Shown one piece after another: positions 1 through 10,883 of a DNA stretch of 64,000 nt. The DNA is from Liopterus haemorrhoidalis. Its lineage: Eukaryota > Arthropoda > Insecta > Coleoptera > Dytiscidae. The stretch lies in contig OZ020622.1 of the NCBI GenBank assembly GCA_963971575.1, positions 16,556,879 through 16,620,878 of the forward strand. The letters run 5' to 3'. Below the pieces are notes generated by a model. That model saw nothing but the letters and a program-made list of their open reading frames with translations, made no database searches and was not told where the DNA came from. Made by a program: the position numbers and the translations under genes. Within the stretch, counting starts at the first letter, position 1, and each line of letters opens with the position of its first letter.

Positions 1-21
1 AGGAGATTTTTTTGAATAAAC

Positions 22-1412
22 AAAATTGATTTGAAGTGTGAATTTTCACACATTTCAGGGTTTTGTTGATATTTAATAAGAGTAAGAAGTCAATAAAATA
101 CTGGATGTCTAATTTTTTTTTTCTATAATCACATCAATAAACCGAATTTTGATAATTTTTACTCAATATTTGAGTACTAAGAGCTACCATTTAATTTGTT
201 TAAACTAAATTTAAATAATTTTTAACTATTACGTCATAAGAAAATATAAATAAAAAAATCCTAGTGATTTTTTTCCTGCATTTACTTCATATCTAAGTCT
301 TCATTAAATTAATACGAAATATATTGATAAATGACTTCTATAGGGGGTTCATATTAAATATGCGATAATAAAGATTTAAGTTAATTTTATTATTTGATCA
401 GTCATAAATTACAGAAAATGATAAATATATATTGATTTAGATTTAACCAAATAACAATTTTGGTATAACCCGGGAATAGATTGCTACACAACTGCATGCG
501 TCACACCGCGTTACATCGCACATGTTTTGTTTTACATACGATGGTTCTAAACAGGCGGCATTATTATATTAGCGCCAGTTTCTTCAAACATATAGTGTTT
601 TGTCATTAAACTAGAAGATGGGTAGCTCGCTTCGCTCGGCTTTTTCTAACCAAACACTTACTAACCTAACCTAACCTAAGATAGTGTTTTGTCATTAAAC
701 TAGAAGATGGGTAGCTCGCACCATTGTCTTACAGCCACTGATAATCTTTGAATTATTTAGTAAAATTGTTATGTGCTGCCATCTACAAAGAAATTTTGTA
801 ACGTTGTAGAAGTCTAATCCCTGGTTTAGCTACAATTTGGATTATAAAGTGATATGGTGTACTCGTACGCTCAACTGTGATTCTTAAGTCACATTGTCGG
901 AGTGATACTACTGACGTAAATCACGGGCATCAGAGGTGTTTGGCTTCTGCGGCAAAATATACTCTTGTTACACTTCATATTTTTTCAATTTCAGAAACGT
1001 ATTATTCACTACGACACAAAAAAATTGATATTTTCCGAAAAACTAATCTGATCAAAAATTCCTGTTGAACTATTCCGATTCCCATCAATTTAGTTTATGG
1101 ATTTTTTTTCAGATTTTTAAATAAACCCCTTTGGAAGATAGTGTGGGGGATAAAAATTTGTCTACACATTTTTGGCGAAAACCCTATAAAAAAATAGATT
1201 TTTCACAAACAAAAATTTGCTTGTGTATCCAAGTCCTTAAGACGTTTTATTTGATACCCCATTCAAAATTTAAATAAATTATTTTTTCATTAATTACATA
1301 TTTGTTTATATATATCTGGGGATGTTTTTTTTTGAACTCTGAGTATTTTTCCTATATGTGGGTCAAAGAGTTGTATAAGCACGTGAAATTTCAACTTTCT
1401 ATGATAAGCAGT
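22..1412 (-). mobile_element. Family A element, copy A1 (HINE-like), 5' truncated
   Basis: Non-autonomous repeat read on the minus strand. Its 3' end is at the left: a perfect 7-bp-stem hairpin GTGTGAATTTTCACAC at 36-51, then the subterminal repeat AGGGTTTTG.. at 57-72. Internal blocks around 150-340 and 1040-1412 match other copies at 20622-22735 and 47407-48564. The 5' end, including the GACA tract, is missing. An unrelated block at about 460-840 holds a 40 bp direct duplication (about 591-630 and 681-720) separated by three CCTAA units. Small open frames here are chance. Confidence 0.7.
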
Positions 1413-1880
1413 ATTGATCTTAGCTTGATGCATTGTGTATGAGCAAAGGTCCTTGACAGTATTCTTAAAAAAAGTTGAGAAAAATATTGAAATTTAGAAC
1501 GGTATTACCAAAAATCAAATAGGTTCAGGTATAAACGTGTTGTTGAATAATTTTTGTTTATACAGACGTAATTATGGCAAAATGTTAATGATTTACCAGA
1601 GTTCTACCCCTGAGCAACTGGTTGGAAGACTTCCAGCTGTTTAATAGTTACCAAGCGCTCCATTTTTCAAACATAGACATCTGTCATACCCACAAAACAG
1701 TTGTTTGTTACAATTTTATTACTTAAAATCTGCCAGTCTCCTCAATTTGAAAAAATCGCAAGAAGCACATTAAAAATATTAAACACATAAAATGTCGGTA
1801 TTGTAAACAAAGTAAAATTTAGCGATACCAAGACAAATGTCCGTATATTAAATAAAAAGGAATCTTTGAAACATTACACA
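1413..1880. other. No recognisable gene
   Basis: A+T-rich sequence with no coding signature, tandem repeat or recognisable element end. Confidence 0.5.
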
Positions 1881-3034
1881 GCCCAACAGACATTTTGGTG
1901 CCTGCGAGTTTTTAACTGTCTCTAGGTAATTTTTGGGCACAGAATCCAAAATAGCCGTTAGATTTGGCCTATCAGATCTAGTTTTTGAGATACGCTATAT
2001 TGGCCTCTTTTACAATAAAATATCTTATTTCTTAAATTGTGTATTTTCCACTTTATTACTGTTACTATTTGCTCCAACTGCCAGTTACAAACACAAAAGA
2101 GACAAAGTAAGTTATTTATTTCACAAAGTAGATAAATATATATAACGTATATTTGTAGATAAATATACATTCATCACTTATCACTTAAAAATGTTCTTTT
2201 GTACGACTTTCTAGTATGGAGTTTACCAGAACAGTCTTTCTGAAGACTCCAACAGTAGTAGGCTATCATGTGGCTATCTTATCTTCCTTGATATCTATCT
2301 TCCATAGTTTTATGTCCTGATGGAATCTTTCTCTCGGTTCTTCACTAAAATCACCTAGGTTTTCAAGTGGTAATAATACAACCGAGAATATTAAAGTTGG
2401 AAAGCATATTTTCCACTAATTCTCTGCCTTATGATTTCTAAGAAAATTTTATACTACTTGAATAAATGAACACCAAGAATTAGATTCAATCTCGTTCAAT
2501 GATGCGGTTCGATTGGATTGTGGATCTTCAGTAGGTTGCCTTATCTGAGGACCATCAAATATTCTGGCTTTCAGTTTTTCAGAGTTAATCCCAGGAAATT
2601 TACGTGTCAAGTAGCCTACACAAAGTCCATCTCGATTTAAAGCCTTCAAAAATTACTACATAAGCCCAAACTTGATATGCAAGGGTGGAAATATAATTTT
2701 CCCTCTCGCAACCAAAGGTTCGTTGACAACGTTTTGTTTTTCTTGAGTTGTGACATTTCTTAATGGAAACCATCCAATTTCTGTTAACCCAGTGCTGATC
2801 CTTAGCTCTGCTGTCCCAAAGACATAAAAAAGAAGGATATTTTGTATATCCACTTTGCTGTCCAAAGAGGAAGTTTACCGTTTTAGATAAAAAACTAAAA
2901 TCAATTAGTCTGTATCTCAAAAACTAGAGCTGCTACGAAAAAGAGTCAGGTATTTTTGGAATCAGCACATCAAAAATATCCTAAATCAGTTCTGATTTTT
3001 CCGGCACCAAGATAAAAAAATTATTTTGTTGGGC
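1881..3034. mobile_element. Putative DNA element with about 115-120 bp inverted termini
   Basis: The arms 1881-1993 (plus) and 2912-3034 (read on minus) are diverged inverted copies. Both begin GCCCAACA, continue through TTGGTGCC, an AATTTTTGGG/ATATTTTTGA block and ATTCCAAAA, and share the exact 16-mer CTAGTTTTTGAGATAC (1978-1993 and 2912-2927). The interior carries a decayed gene on the minus strand. No clear target duplication was found, so the outer ends are uncertain. The superfamily is not assigned. Confidence 0.55.
2174..2890 (-). pseudogene. Decayed gene of an uncharacterised arthropod repeat-protein family
   Basis: I do not know the function. Minus-strand reading frames, broken by several frameshifts and stops, show successive conserved blocks in this order: SGYTKYPSFLCLWDSRA (about 2850-2800), IIFPPLHIKFGLM (about 2690-2655), ALNRDGLCVGYL and GIN.EKLKARIFDGPQIRQ (about 2640-2540), SEEPRERFHQDIK (about 2330), then AYYCWSLQKDC and RKSYKRTFL ending at a stop at 2174-2176. 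From memory this block order belongs to a multicopy protein family common as unnamed predictions in arthropods and other invertebrates. It sits between long inverted repeats, so it is probably transposon encoded. It might be a transposase or an accessory protein; nothing here shows catalysis. The region upstream of SGYT merges into the right arm. Confidence 0.6.
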
Positions 3035-4292
3035 AGTGTTATTTATCAGTTTACAAGAAGCTGACAATCATCTTTCTGACATTTTGTTGATTTTATTGAG
3101 TTATTCATAAAATGTCTTTGATGTTGCAAATTACAGACATTTACAATTACTTATTAGCAGGATAAATTTTATTATTTTGTAATAAATTTGCTTTCCAACG
3201 TGTAGACTGCCTAAATGGCATGTTTTAGTAGATATTACTCCCCCAAGCAACTACAGGAACATATATTATAAACCAGGCCACTTTTTGATGAAGAAATTTT
3301 GGTAAACAGGCACTGGTAATAATGTCCACAGTGTCAACGAGCGCGGACAACAGCATACTTAACTTAACGCCTGTTTATAAGCACCGGAATCTTTCTACAT
3401 GTTCATACCCAGACACACAATTTACTTGAGCTCAAAAACACTTACTCATTGTCTTTGATTAATTTTACTGGAATATGTAATGTATACTAGACTGTTCTAA
3501 AATCACCGGTAAGTAATGTGATGCTCGGCTAAATATGAATTTAAACGTCAGAGTAAAATTTACTCCTCCTTGAGCATTTATATATTACAAACATATTTTT
3601 TGGCGCAAGCCTATATTATAACTAATTCAAATGTATCGATATGAGATCCGTTTCAGATCCGCCTTGAAGAAACGGATACGGACGGATACGGATTTTATTT
3701 TTTACTCCGGCACACCACTAATTTTAACCAACAAATTAAGAAATAAACTGGTTCTGCTAATATACAATTATCCACTATTGAGAAGGAAGGAAGTAGGAAA
3801 AGCCTATGATCAAATTGGGCTGAAGTAGGCTGAAAAGAAAAAGAAGGCAGCCACTAGGTTTAAAAGAAACAATGATCTGATTCTGCATGTTTTCATTATT
3901 ATAACATTTCGAAACTTTTTCCACAATTCAATATTTTACGATTTTTTGTTTCAAAACAATTTCTTCGTTTCTCTGACAAAAGATATTGTTAAGAACCCTG
4001 TAATTATATATTTTTCTCATTAATTATGATAGTTATATGCGAAAATCTAAATACCTATGTCATTTTATATCAAAAACACAACAAAAGCTATTGTGATAAT
4101 AAGAAAATAATTGTAAAAAAATATATACACGCTAGATTTCATCTGATAGGATTCACATTATTGTTTTTATTCAACAAGATATCAAGAATAGATTCAGGTT
4201 GCTAATTCACAGTATTTCCAACTCAGTAGTTTCTTCAACAGAAACCCCAAGATCCACCTCTACAAAAGTTAGTATATCTTAAGCTACGTTCA
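3035..4292. repeat. Non-coding, with an interspersed repeat at about 3245-3420
   Basis: The stretch around 3245-3420 resembles 44675-44880: both contain ACAGGAAC, GATGAAGAAATTTT or close variants, and AATCTTTCTAC followed by TGTTCAT. Nothing else here looks coding. Confidence 0.4.
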
Positions 4293-4480
4293 CAGCTCTA
4301 AAATTAGTGCACTACACGCTATGACTTGTGCACTGTTGATTGTCACTAACAAGTTTGTCATATGGTAACGCAAGCGACCGTTCACAGCTTAAATTTAATT
4401 TGCGTTGAAGATTGTAGTTAGTTCTCCCAACTTTGTAGTTAGTGCGCTGTTTTAATGAGATAAACATATAAACACACATT
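4293..4480 (+). repeat. Interspersed repeat P, copy 1
   Basis: Begins around AAGCTACGTTCACAGCTCT and includes TGACAATC/GATTGTCACTA and TTTAATGAGATA blocks. An inverted diverged copy lies at 54490-54705. Probably a non-autonomous DNA element; the ends are not fixed. Confidence 0.5.
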
Positions 4481-5494
4481 AGCTATCTCACTTTACATGT
4501 CCTAAAAAATACTGTCGCACAAATTTCCCCCACAAGGCTTTGAAACCTTAACGAAGAAACCAAACTAGAGGCTTGAGATCCTCAACCAAGAAACCCGCCC
4601 GTCGCTGGTATTGCACGGCTATCGGGCGTGAACCCTATGGCGATGGGGCTACTGGTTCAAGTTTCTGAACTGGTAGTGACAATGTCACCATGGATCAACG
4701 CAATTTAGGTACTTATAATGCCTGTATAAAACAAACAAGATGAAAAATAATGGAATGCATGCGATATTGCGATAGCAGCATGTGATAGAAACGTTCTCAA
4801 CTTTGTCCCTATTTCTAAGGCCTTATATACCAGGGATGAAAAACCAATCCTACTTTTTTAGGGGGTTTAAAACATGCTCTTTCTAATGAAAATAATTTAA
4901 AACAGTTTCCAGACAATATATTTTTGTAAAAGTGGGATAAATATACCCTGTTTTTAGCATTTTCACAAAAATCATCAACTTTACATTCAATTCCTGAACT
5001 AATGAAAAATATTAGGAGTGTGAAATTTTATATTCGTTAACCTTGTATTGATAAGTTATTATGTGCAAAATTTCACGTTTATCGTACTTTTACTTTCAGA
5101 GGTATAAAAAGCCAAACTTTAAAAATTTTTCGAGTTGCAAATTTTTTTTGACAAGTTTGCTTCAAATTTTCTTCACGGAGAACGCTCACGAAGATTTGTT
5201 TATTATTTTGTTTAATAGAGCGCAAAAAGTTGTACAAGATGGCAAAGTTTTGTTTCTCTCAACAAAATATTGCCAGAGATACTGCGTCTCAAAGTTGCCG
5301 AAATCTCGGAGTCATACCATAGAAGGCTGCGGTATGGGGTCAAATAAATTACTAAATCTCAGCAAGTATTGCATGGATGAACGTAAAACTTTACCAATGT
5401 TCGTTGGGGACATGTGTGAATGTCCATACAAAATTTCATCGAAATCCGTGATGGTTGAACAGGGAGCACCAGACCACTTGATATGGAATGACCT
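4481..5494. other. No recognisable gene
   Basis: A slightly G+C-richer patch at 4540-4690 has no coding match I recognise. The open frame starting at 5061 runs into the SINE-like repeat and shows no known motif. Confidence 0.4.
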
Positions 5495-5665
5495 ACCTAC
5501 AGTTTATAGCCGGCTGCAAACGGCTAAGTAGAGCCCGTAATTAGTACAAATATTTTTTAAATAAATTATTTGACATAATCAGGATTTGAACCTACGATCA
5601 TACACTTGCTAGCGGTCAACGGCAGGACTAAATGGTTTAGCGCTTTACTAGGCCAACAAAATTAT
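5495..5665 (-). mobile_element. SINE-like repeat, 5' portion, copy 1
   Basis: Read on the minus strand it has a pol III B-box-like GGTTCAAATCC (about 5583-5593), then TATGTCAAATAATTT, and the body TTAGCCGTTTGCAGCCGG. The same body occurs at 16393-16640 and 30165-30455. The putative tRNA-like head suggests a tRNA-derived SINE; this is inference because a convincing A box was not established. Confidence 0.55.
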
Positions 5666-6195
5666 AATATAATATTTTAAAAAAATATCCAATTCTTCGA
5701 AAACTTCAAATTCTAAGAAGTTAGGGTTAAAAATCGTGTATTTACGGTTCATCAGTTAAGTTGTCTTATATTTTAAGACTGAAGTAAATGCAGCAGCATC
5801 TAAAGGCGACTAAGATCTAGACAAGAGACTGTGGTATCATGTTACCAGCACTGACTACTATTACCAAACATGGCTAATGTTACCAACATGACAAATTTAT
5901 AACGGATAAATCAATATGTTATATTAATTGATGCATACGTAAACTTGTTGTTAATTAGATGGCAATTACTGCTCTAAACTTAAATAAAGGAGGGAACGTT
6001 AGAATTTTAAAGAACATGTTGAATGATGTTTTTGTATAGGGATTTCAAACTAAGAGAGACTCTATCTGGCGATCTTTTTATGAACCTCTCTAGAGCAGTA
6101 GCCGTTTTTAATATTATGACATCGAGTTATATGGTGATTAGCTACAGAATAATTTATTTTATACTTATTATATGTATATACTGTATATTTATATA
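5666..6195. other. No recognisable gene
   Basis: A+T-rich, no coding signature or repeat boundary seen. Confidence 0.4.
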
Positions 6196-7455
6196 GATAT
6201 AATAATAATAATAATAATAAATTTATTCAACCAATAACATTAAAGAAATGTTGTGGTTTAGTCAAGATGACACATATAATATAAATTGAAACCATGTGAG
6301 TTAAACAACACAAATAAATTTAACAAATAGTACAGTTAGGAGATTACATAATTTAATATTAGCCCTTATGATGTAAATATTCCTGTATGCTATAAAAACA
6401 GTTGGATTGTAAAAAATGTCTAAATTTTAATTTAAATGCTCTACTGGACGTTATAGACCTTAATGCAGGTGGTACACAGTTAAATAATGTTAAAGCCATG
6501 TAGTGAGGACTTTTACTGTACAGTGCAGAGCTATGAGAGGGACATACAATTGAGTGTTTACTGCGGGTATTATAAGAATGAAAGTCAGAATTGGTAGCGA
6601 AAAGGTTCGGATTATTTTTAACAAACATGACGGCTTCTAATATATAAACAGATTGAAGAGTTAATATGGACAAAACAGGAAAAAGGGATCTGCAAGGTGA
6701 TCTAAAGGGGGCACCAGCTATTATGCGAATAGCACATTTCTGAAGTACAAAAACCTTTGAGGATTCAGAGGAACTTCCCCAACACAAATTGTCATAGCTC
6801 ATTGTTGCGTGAAAAGTTCTAAAGTAAGCAGTTCTAAGTATATCAGAAGAAACCATATCTTTAAGTTTTTTTTATATAAAATTAGATTTGCTAAGTTTAG
6901 GTAGCATATATCTAACGTGATTTTGCCAACTCAGATTATCACTTATCATTATACCTAAAAATTTTCTCGGAACACTGAATTCTTTTTTGTCCTTGTAAGT
7001 GGATATATGGGCTGTTAATAGGTTCATTTTTGTGTTCATAAACGAGCAGAGCATGACTTTTTTTTGTATTTAAAATGAGTTTATTTTCGTAGCACCATTG
7101 ACTCATTGTTTCCAAGTTACTTTTACCATCGAAAGCTAGTAAAGTTGCATCTGAATTATGAAGCAAGTGTGAAGTATCATCCGCATATAGACAAATAGCA
7201 TTATTTGGAAATATTATAGGCAAATCATTTATATATAAGAGAAATAAAACTGGGCCAAGAATAGAACCTTGTGGGACTCCAGTGTTACACTGTCGCTTGT
7301 GGGATCTGAAATTATTATGGTTTTGGCTAATAGAAACAACTTGTTCTCTATTAGACAAAAATGATAAGACCCACGACTGCGGTGGACCCCCGATACCGAT
7401 GTCATTTAATTTAATTTGTTTGCCATAATGGAATGATTGACTAAATCAAAAGCTA
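6196..7455 (-). mobile_element. Non-LTR retrotransposon (jockey/CR1-like), 5' truncated reverse transcriptase
   Basis: The minus strand encodes the second half of a LINE reverse transcriptase in three frames. It opens at an AFDLVNHS block (about 7455-7430), then has a frameshift, then NTGVPQGSILGPVLFLLYINDL and the catalytic YADD box (about 7190), then FLGIMISDNLSWQNHV (thumb, about 6960-6900). A long C-terminal frame (stop at 6359) contains YNTRSKHSIVCPSHSSALY and SPHYMALTLFN. The 3' UTR ends in AATAAATTTATT and a run of ATA units at 6199-6222, the usual simple-repeat tail. The endonuclease and the first RT motifs are absent, as expected from 5' truncation on insertion. Frameshifts make it inactive. 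Confidence 0.85.
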
Positions 7456-7865
7456 TATGTAATATGTATTTAAAATGTATATATGTATTTATGGGCACAT
7501 TAAGGACAAGTCTGTCGTGTCCGCAAATAAAATAAAATAAAATAAAATAAGATAAGAGTATTGGATGGGGGTTGTTTTACGGGTAAAAGACAGAATTTTA
7601 CATGTAGATAAATTGAGTTTAAGTTGGTTAGAATTACACCATTCACTTATACGTTTAAGATCGTTTTGGAGTATGTGGCAATGACCAACAGAGGAAATTA
7701 TTTTAAATATCTTAAGATCATCTGCAAAAAGTAAATGCTTGCTAGTAATAACGGCATTAATATCATTTATGAACTTAAGAAGAGAAGAGGTCAAAGGTTT
7801 GACCCTTGTGGAACACCTGATGTAACAGTTTACTCTTATATAAGGGGTATTACATGCTTGTTAAA
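7456..7865 (-). mobile_element. Second truncated LINE reverse transcriptase fragment
   Basis: The minus strand shows VTSGVPQGSNL (about 7840-7800), LLKFINDINAVI, the catalytic LLFADDLKIF (FADD box, about 7730) and SEWCNSNQLKLNLSTCK. The frame then runs into a 3' end with (AAAAT)n at about 7527-7550 and GTCCTTAATGTGCCCATAAAT. The family differs from the neighbour on its left, because the palm and tail sequences are distinct. A very short, dead fragment. Confidence 0.75.
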
Positions 7866-8065
7866 TAAAATACTATATTCGTATAATTTTAGATTGATAG
7901 CTGCGTTAGATTAGCTGCTGCTCTAGAAAAGTTCAAAATATGTCCGCCATGGCGCTGGGATTTTAAATTTATATCTTTATAATCTCTACTAAATATTTTT
8001 ATTCTATTCTATCCCTGATCTTTCGTTCACTCCTGTATTTCTTCTTTCTTGCTCATTTCCTCATC

Positions 8066-8317
8066 CAGAGCAGTAAGGTAAACTTGCGCTAGGGGCAGAA
8101 CCGTGTTTTGGCGCCCTTGATAAATAAAAATAAGGTTCTTACCTCTCAAAATTTAAGTGATGAGCAAAAAAAAGGTCTTCACCTCTCAAAATCCAAGTGA
8201 CGAGCAAAAAAAAAGGTCTTCTTCGCAATGGCGCCCAGTAACAAGCCCATCAGCGCCCTTTTCCTTAGTGCGCTAGGGGCCGTCTCCTCCTCTGCCCCCC
8301 TCCTTACTGCGGCTCTG
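8066..8317. mobile_element. hAT-type MITE (TIR CAGAG..GCAGTAAGG) with 40 bp internal repeats
   Basis: The 8 bp target duplication TCCTCATC is perfect at 8058-8065 and 8318-8325. The termini are CAGAGCAGTAAGG and, inverted, CAGAGCCGCAGTAAGGA. Next to the termini are GCGCTAGGGG and the inverse. The interior at 8125-8215 has two copies of a 40 bp unit with cores ACCTCTCAAAATT and GATGAGCAAAAAAAAGG. A second copy in opposite orientation is at 38744-39053. No coding capacity. Confidence 0.88.
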
Positions 8318-9194
8318 TCCTCATCCCTTTTTTCTCTACCTCCCTTGTTCCTCACTCCTTAGCTACCCTGATTGGTTTCTTATTTAAACGGAAAATTTTT
8401 ACATATAAAAAGAATTTATAAAAAATGTTTTCCTTAAATAAAAAAATAAGTGGCAATTATATAACTATAAAAATTCTGAATAAATAATAAATTAAACAAT
8501 ATATTCAAATGTTAACTATTCAAAAAATATAAATATTTTAATTAAATGCGACCCATTTAGTATAGTATTTTATGAAACATAGTATTTTCGTTTTATTTTC
8601 GGAATTTTCTCGCGTTTTCTGAATATTTTTACTGCATATTAATCTTTTGGTCTTGTACTTATTATAATATTTTTAAAAGTATCAATAAAATTATGGTACC
8701 ATTTTAATAGTTCCAGCTCACACTATATATTACTTTCAAATCAAGCCACTTGCGTCAAATACGGAATATTAAAATGAACACAAAATATTAGAATAAAATA
8801 TATATAATAATCTTATACTTCTGTTATAAAAATACATTATTTATATTTATATATTTCCAAAAACAATTCGGGACCTGATGATAGATATACAGTCGATTCC
8901 GCTTAATTGGGACACATCGGGACTTAGGCATTTTGGCCCAATAAGCGGCTGCCCCAACTAAGCGAATTTCACATAAAATTAAACAATGCATATTTTTCTT
9001 TCAATAATTTTACTTTATAAACTCTTGGACAAAACTATAAATTACATGTAACCAAAAAATATAAACTTTTAAGAAAAAATAATAATAAATTCCAAAATAA
9101 AATAATAAATAGGTACATACAATTTAATTCAATACAAAAATGCGTCAAGTGTAGTCTGTCTTTTGTTCTTGTAACATTTCACTTCTACAAAACA
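8318..9194. other. A+T-rich DNA with a possible pogo/Tigger-like terminus
   Basis: About 8890-8980 contains ACAGTCGATTCCGCTTAAT and a later inverted-looking CCCCAACTAAGCG, reminiscent of pogo-type ends. No transposase is visible, so this is only a suggestion. The rest is featureless. Confidence 0.3.
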
Positions 9195-10432
9195 ATGTAT
9201 TCACAGGTATTCAATGCGGATGTAGAACATGGTTTTCGAAGGCTTCAACAGCTTCTTGAGGTGATGAAAATCGCTGTCCACGGATTTTTGGTTTGACATT
9301 GGGGCACAAAAAAAGTCGGGTGAATACAGGCAATGAGATGTTAATTCGATGTTTTTCTCGTGCCGTGTGGGAGATTGCATTGTCATAATGAAGAATGATG
9401 CGACGTTTTTGGTTAGTTGTCATGATTTTGTCGATGATTTATGACAAACAAATTGTTGTATACTATTCAACATTAACTGTTCTCCGATCTTCTAAAGGAA
9501 TGGTTGCGACATGTCCAGTACAACCGAAAAAACAAGCGATAATTTTCTTGGAAGTGCTTCGTGAACAAACAACTTTTGTGGGTTTTGGTTAATATTCGAA
9601 GACGCAAACAGTGAATTGTTGCTTAGTTTCTAGTTCATATGAATAAATCGAAGTTTTTTCACCTGTAATGATGTTGTATAGGGATTTTTCAGTGCCTAAG
9701 TTGATTTATTTTAGCATTCCCTTACACCAATCAACACGAGCCTTTTTACTTGCCCGACCTTAATATATAAGGGCAAGTATTGTAATCGCGAAAATTTTCG
9801 ATGCCGAGATTTTGACTGATGACCACGTTTCATGGTCCAGGGAATCCAAAAACCTATTTTCGAAGTGCCGTCCGTATGAGTGTGTGTCTGTGTGTCTGTG
9901 TGTATACACGATAACTAAAAAACGGTTTAACTTAAAGAGTTCGTTCTGGTACTAAAAAATTCTCCTAATAATTGGGAAGAACTCTATTGTTTTTTATAAA
10001 AATCCGAAACCGGAAACGGAAGTTATTAAACAAATTTGCGATATGCCAAAGCATGTCTCTATCTCACGGTAAGTCACATGCCGATCTTCTTCTATCATTT
10101 TGTGCACAGCATCCATGTTTTTTTGAATCACAACCGATTTTGGTCAACCTTCACGAGAGTAAACAGTATTTTCCGTTGCTGCTTCATTACCAAAAGTTGA
10201 ATGAAGTGAATCTATGCAATTTGTTGAGTTAGGCCTTTACTAAAATCGTAAAAAATCATCCAACGAAAACCTTGACAAGTAATATCCATTTTTTCACAAA
10301 CCTTTTTTGTTTCAACTCTCACTGTCAACAAACTACTCGGTCAATTTATAAGCTGCCACTGAATTCACAAAAACAAATGTCAATTTTTACGAATATAGTA
10401 ATGACACATTTCAATACATTTTTTGCGATGAG
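9195..10432 (-). pseudogene. Mariner transposase copy M1, interrupted by family D
   Basis: Read on the minus strand, the 5' end is near 10432 and the conserved start of the gene near 10260 (LTQQ..HRFTSFNFW type frames, broken). It continues through an EEDRHVTYREIE helix-turn-helix block (about 10090), then is interrupted at about 10035-9748 by family D. It resumes at KKARVDWCKGML (about 9745). Further blocks are HEALPRK.., GCTGHVATIPLEDRRTV, then KRRIILHYDNA (catalytic-Asp block) and CPNVKPKIRGQRFSSPQEAVEAFENHVL near the C terminus. Several stops and frameshifts are present, so it is inactive. Copy M2 at 32931-34045 is the same family. Confidence 0.8.
9748..10035 (+). mobile_element. Family D element, copy D1, inserted in mariner M1
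   Basis: Starts after a T run with ACTTGCCCGACCTTA, then AATATATAAGGGCAAGT, a TGTGTCTG-rich tract (about 9882-9905), CACGATAACTAAAAAACGG and the CCGGAAACGGAAGTTATT block. A second copy is at 42990-43400, minus orientation. The left edge is fixed by the interrupted mariner reading frame; the right edge is approximate. About 290 bp, non-coding. Confidence 0.7.
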
Positions 10433-10883
10433 GTTACACATTTGATCTAAGAGTAGAGTAGAGTAGTGATAATACTTTACTTATTCCGTCTCTGAACTGA
10501 ATGTAAAAAGTACTTATTTTAAATATATAAATATATTATTTCCGTAACAATAATTAGAGTTAAAATATAACAGAAAAGCAAGGAAAGTCTGTTTTATAAA
10601 CTATGCGAAAAAATACCTAGCGATCATAGAGCGGTAAATAACGAGGTTTTACCGCTCCTAATGACATGAATTGTGGGACTGAATCGCAAATATAACTGGA
10701 CATTCGGTCGACCATAGAAAAAACCTACTTTTACAACAACAATCACAAATGAATATAAATAAAAATATGAATCTATTTAAAAGCAGATATTTCAATGGTT
10801 AGTGTATGTGACAAAGATAAAAGAGAAGAGCATGGTAAAGATCTGAGCAAGAAGAGGGAACTTCCACTCAGAACATCTCACAA
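10433..10883. other. No recognisable gene
   Basis: Includes a short GAGTAGAGTAGAGTAG run at about 10453. Otherwise featureless. Confidence 0.4.

Noticed and set aside
663..676. CCTAA repeats as a telomere remnant
   Set aside because: Only about three units, and similarly short at 61113; too few for an interstitial telomere.
2600..2920. Single 106-codon gene
   Set aside because: The frame mixes TIR-derived codons with one block of the decayed repeat protein; the real order needs frame changes.
4560..4680. Possible tRNA gene near a GGTTCAAGTTTC motif
   Set aside because: No cloverleaf or A box could be drawn around it.
5061..5531. 156-codon plus frame
   Set aside because: No motif; it ends inside a SINE-like repeat and its composition resembles random A+T-rich sequence.
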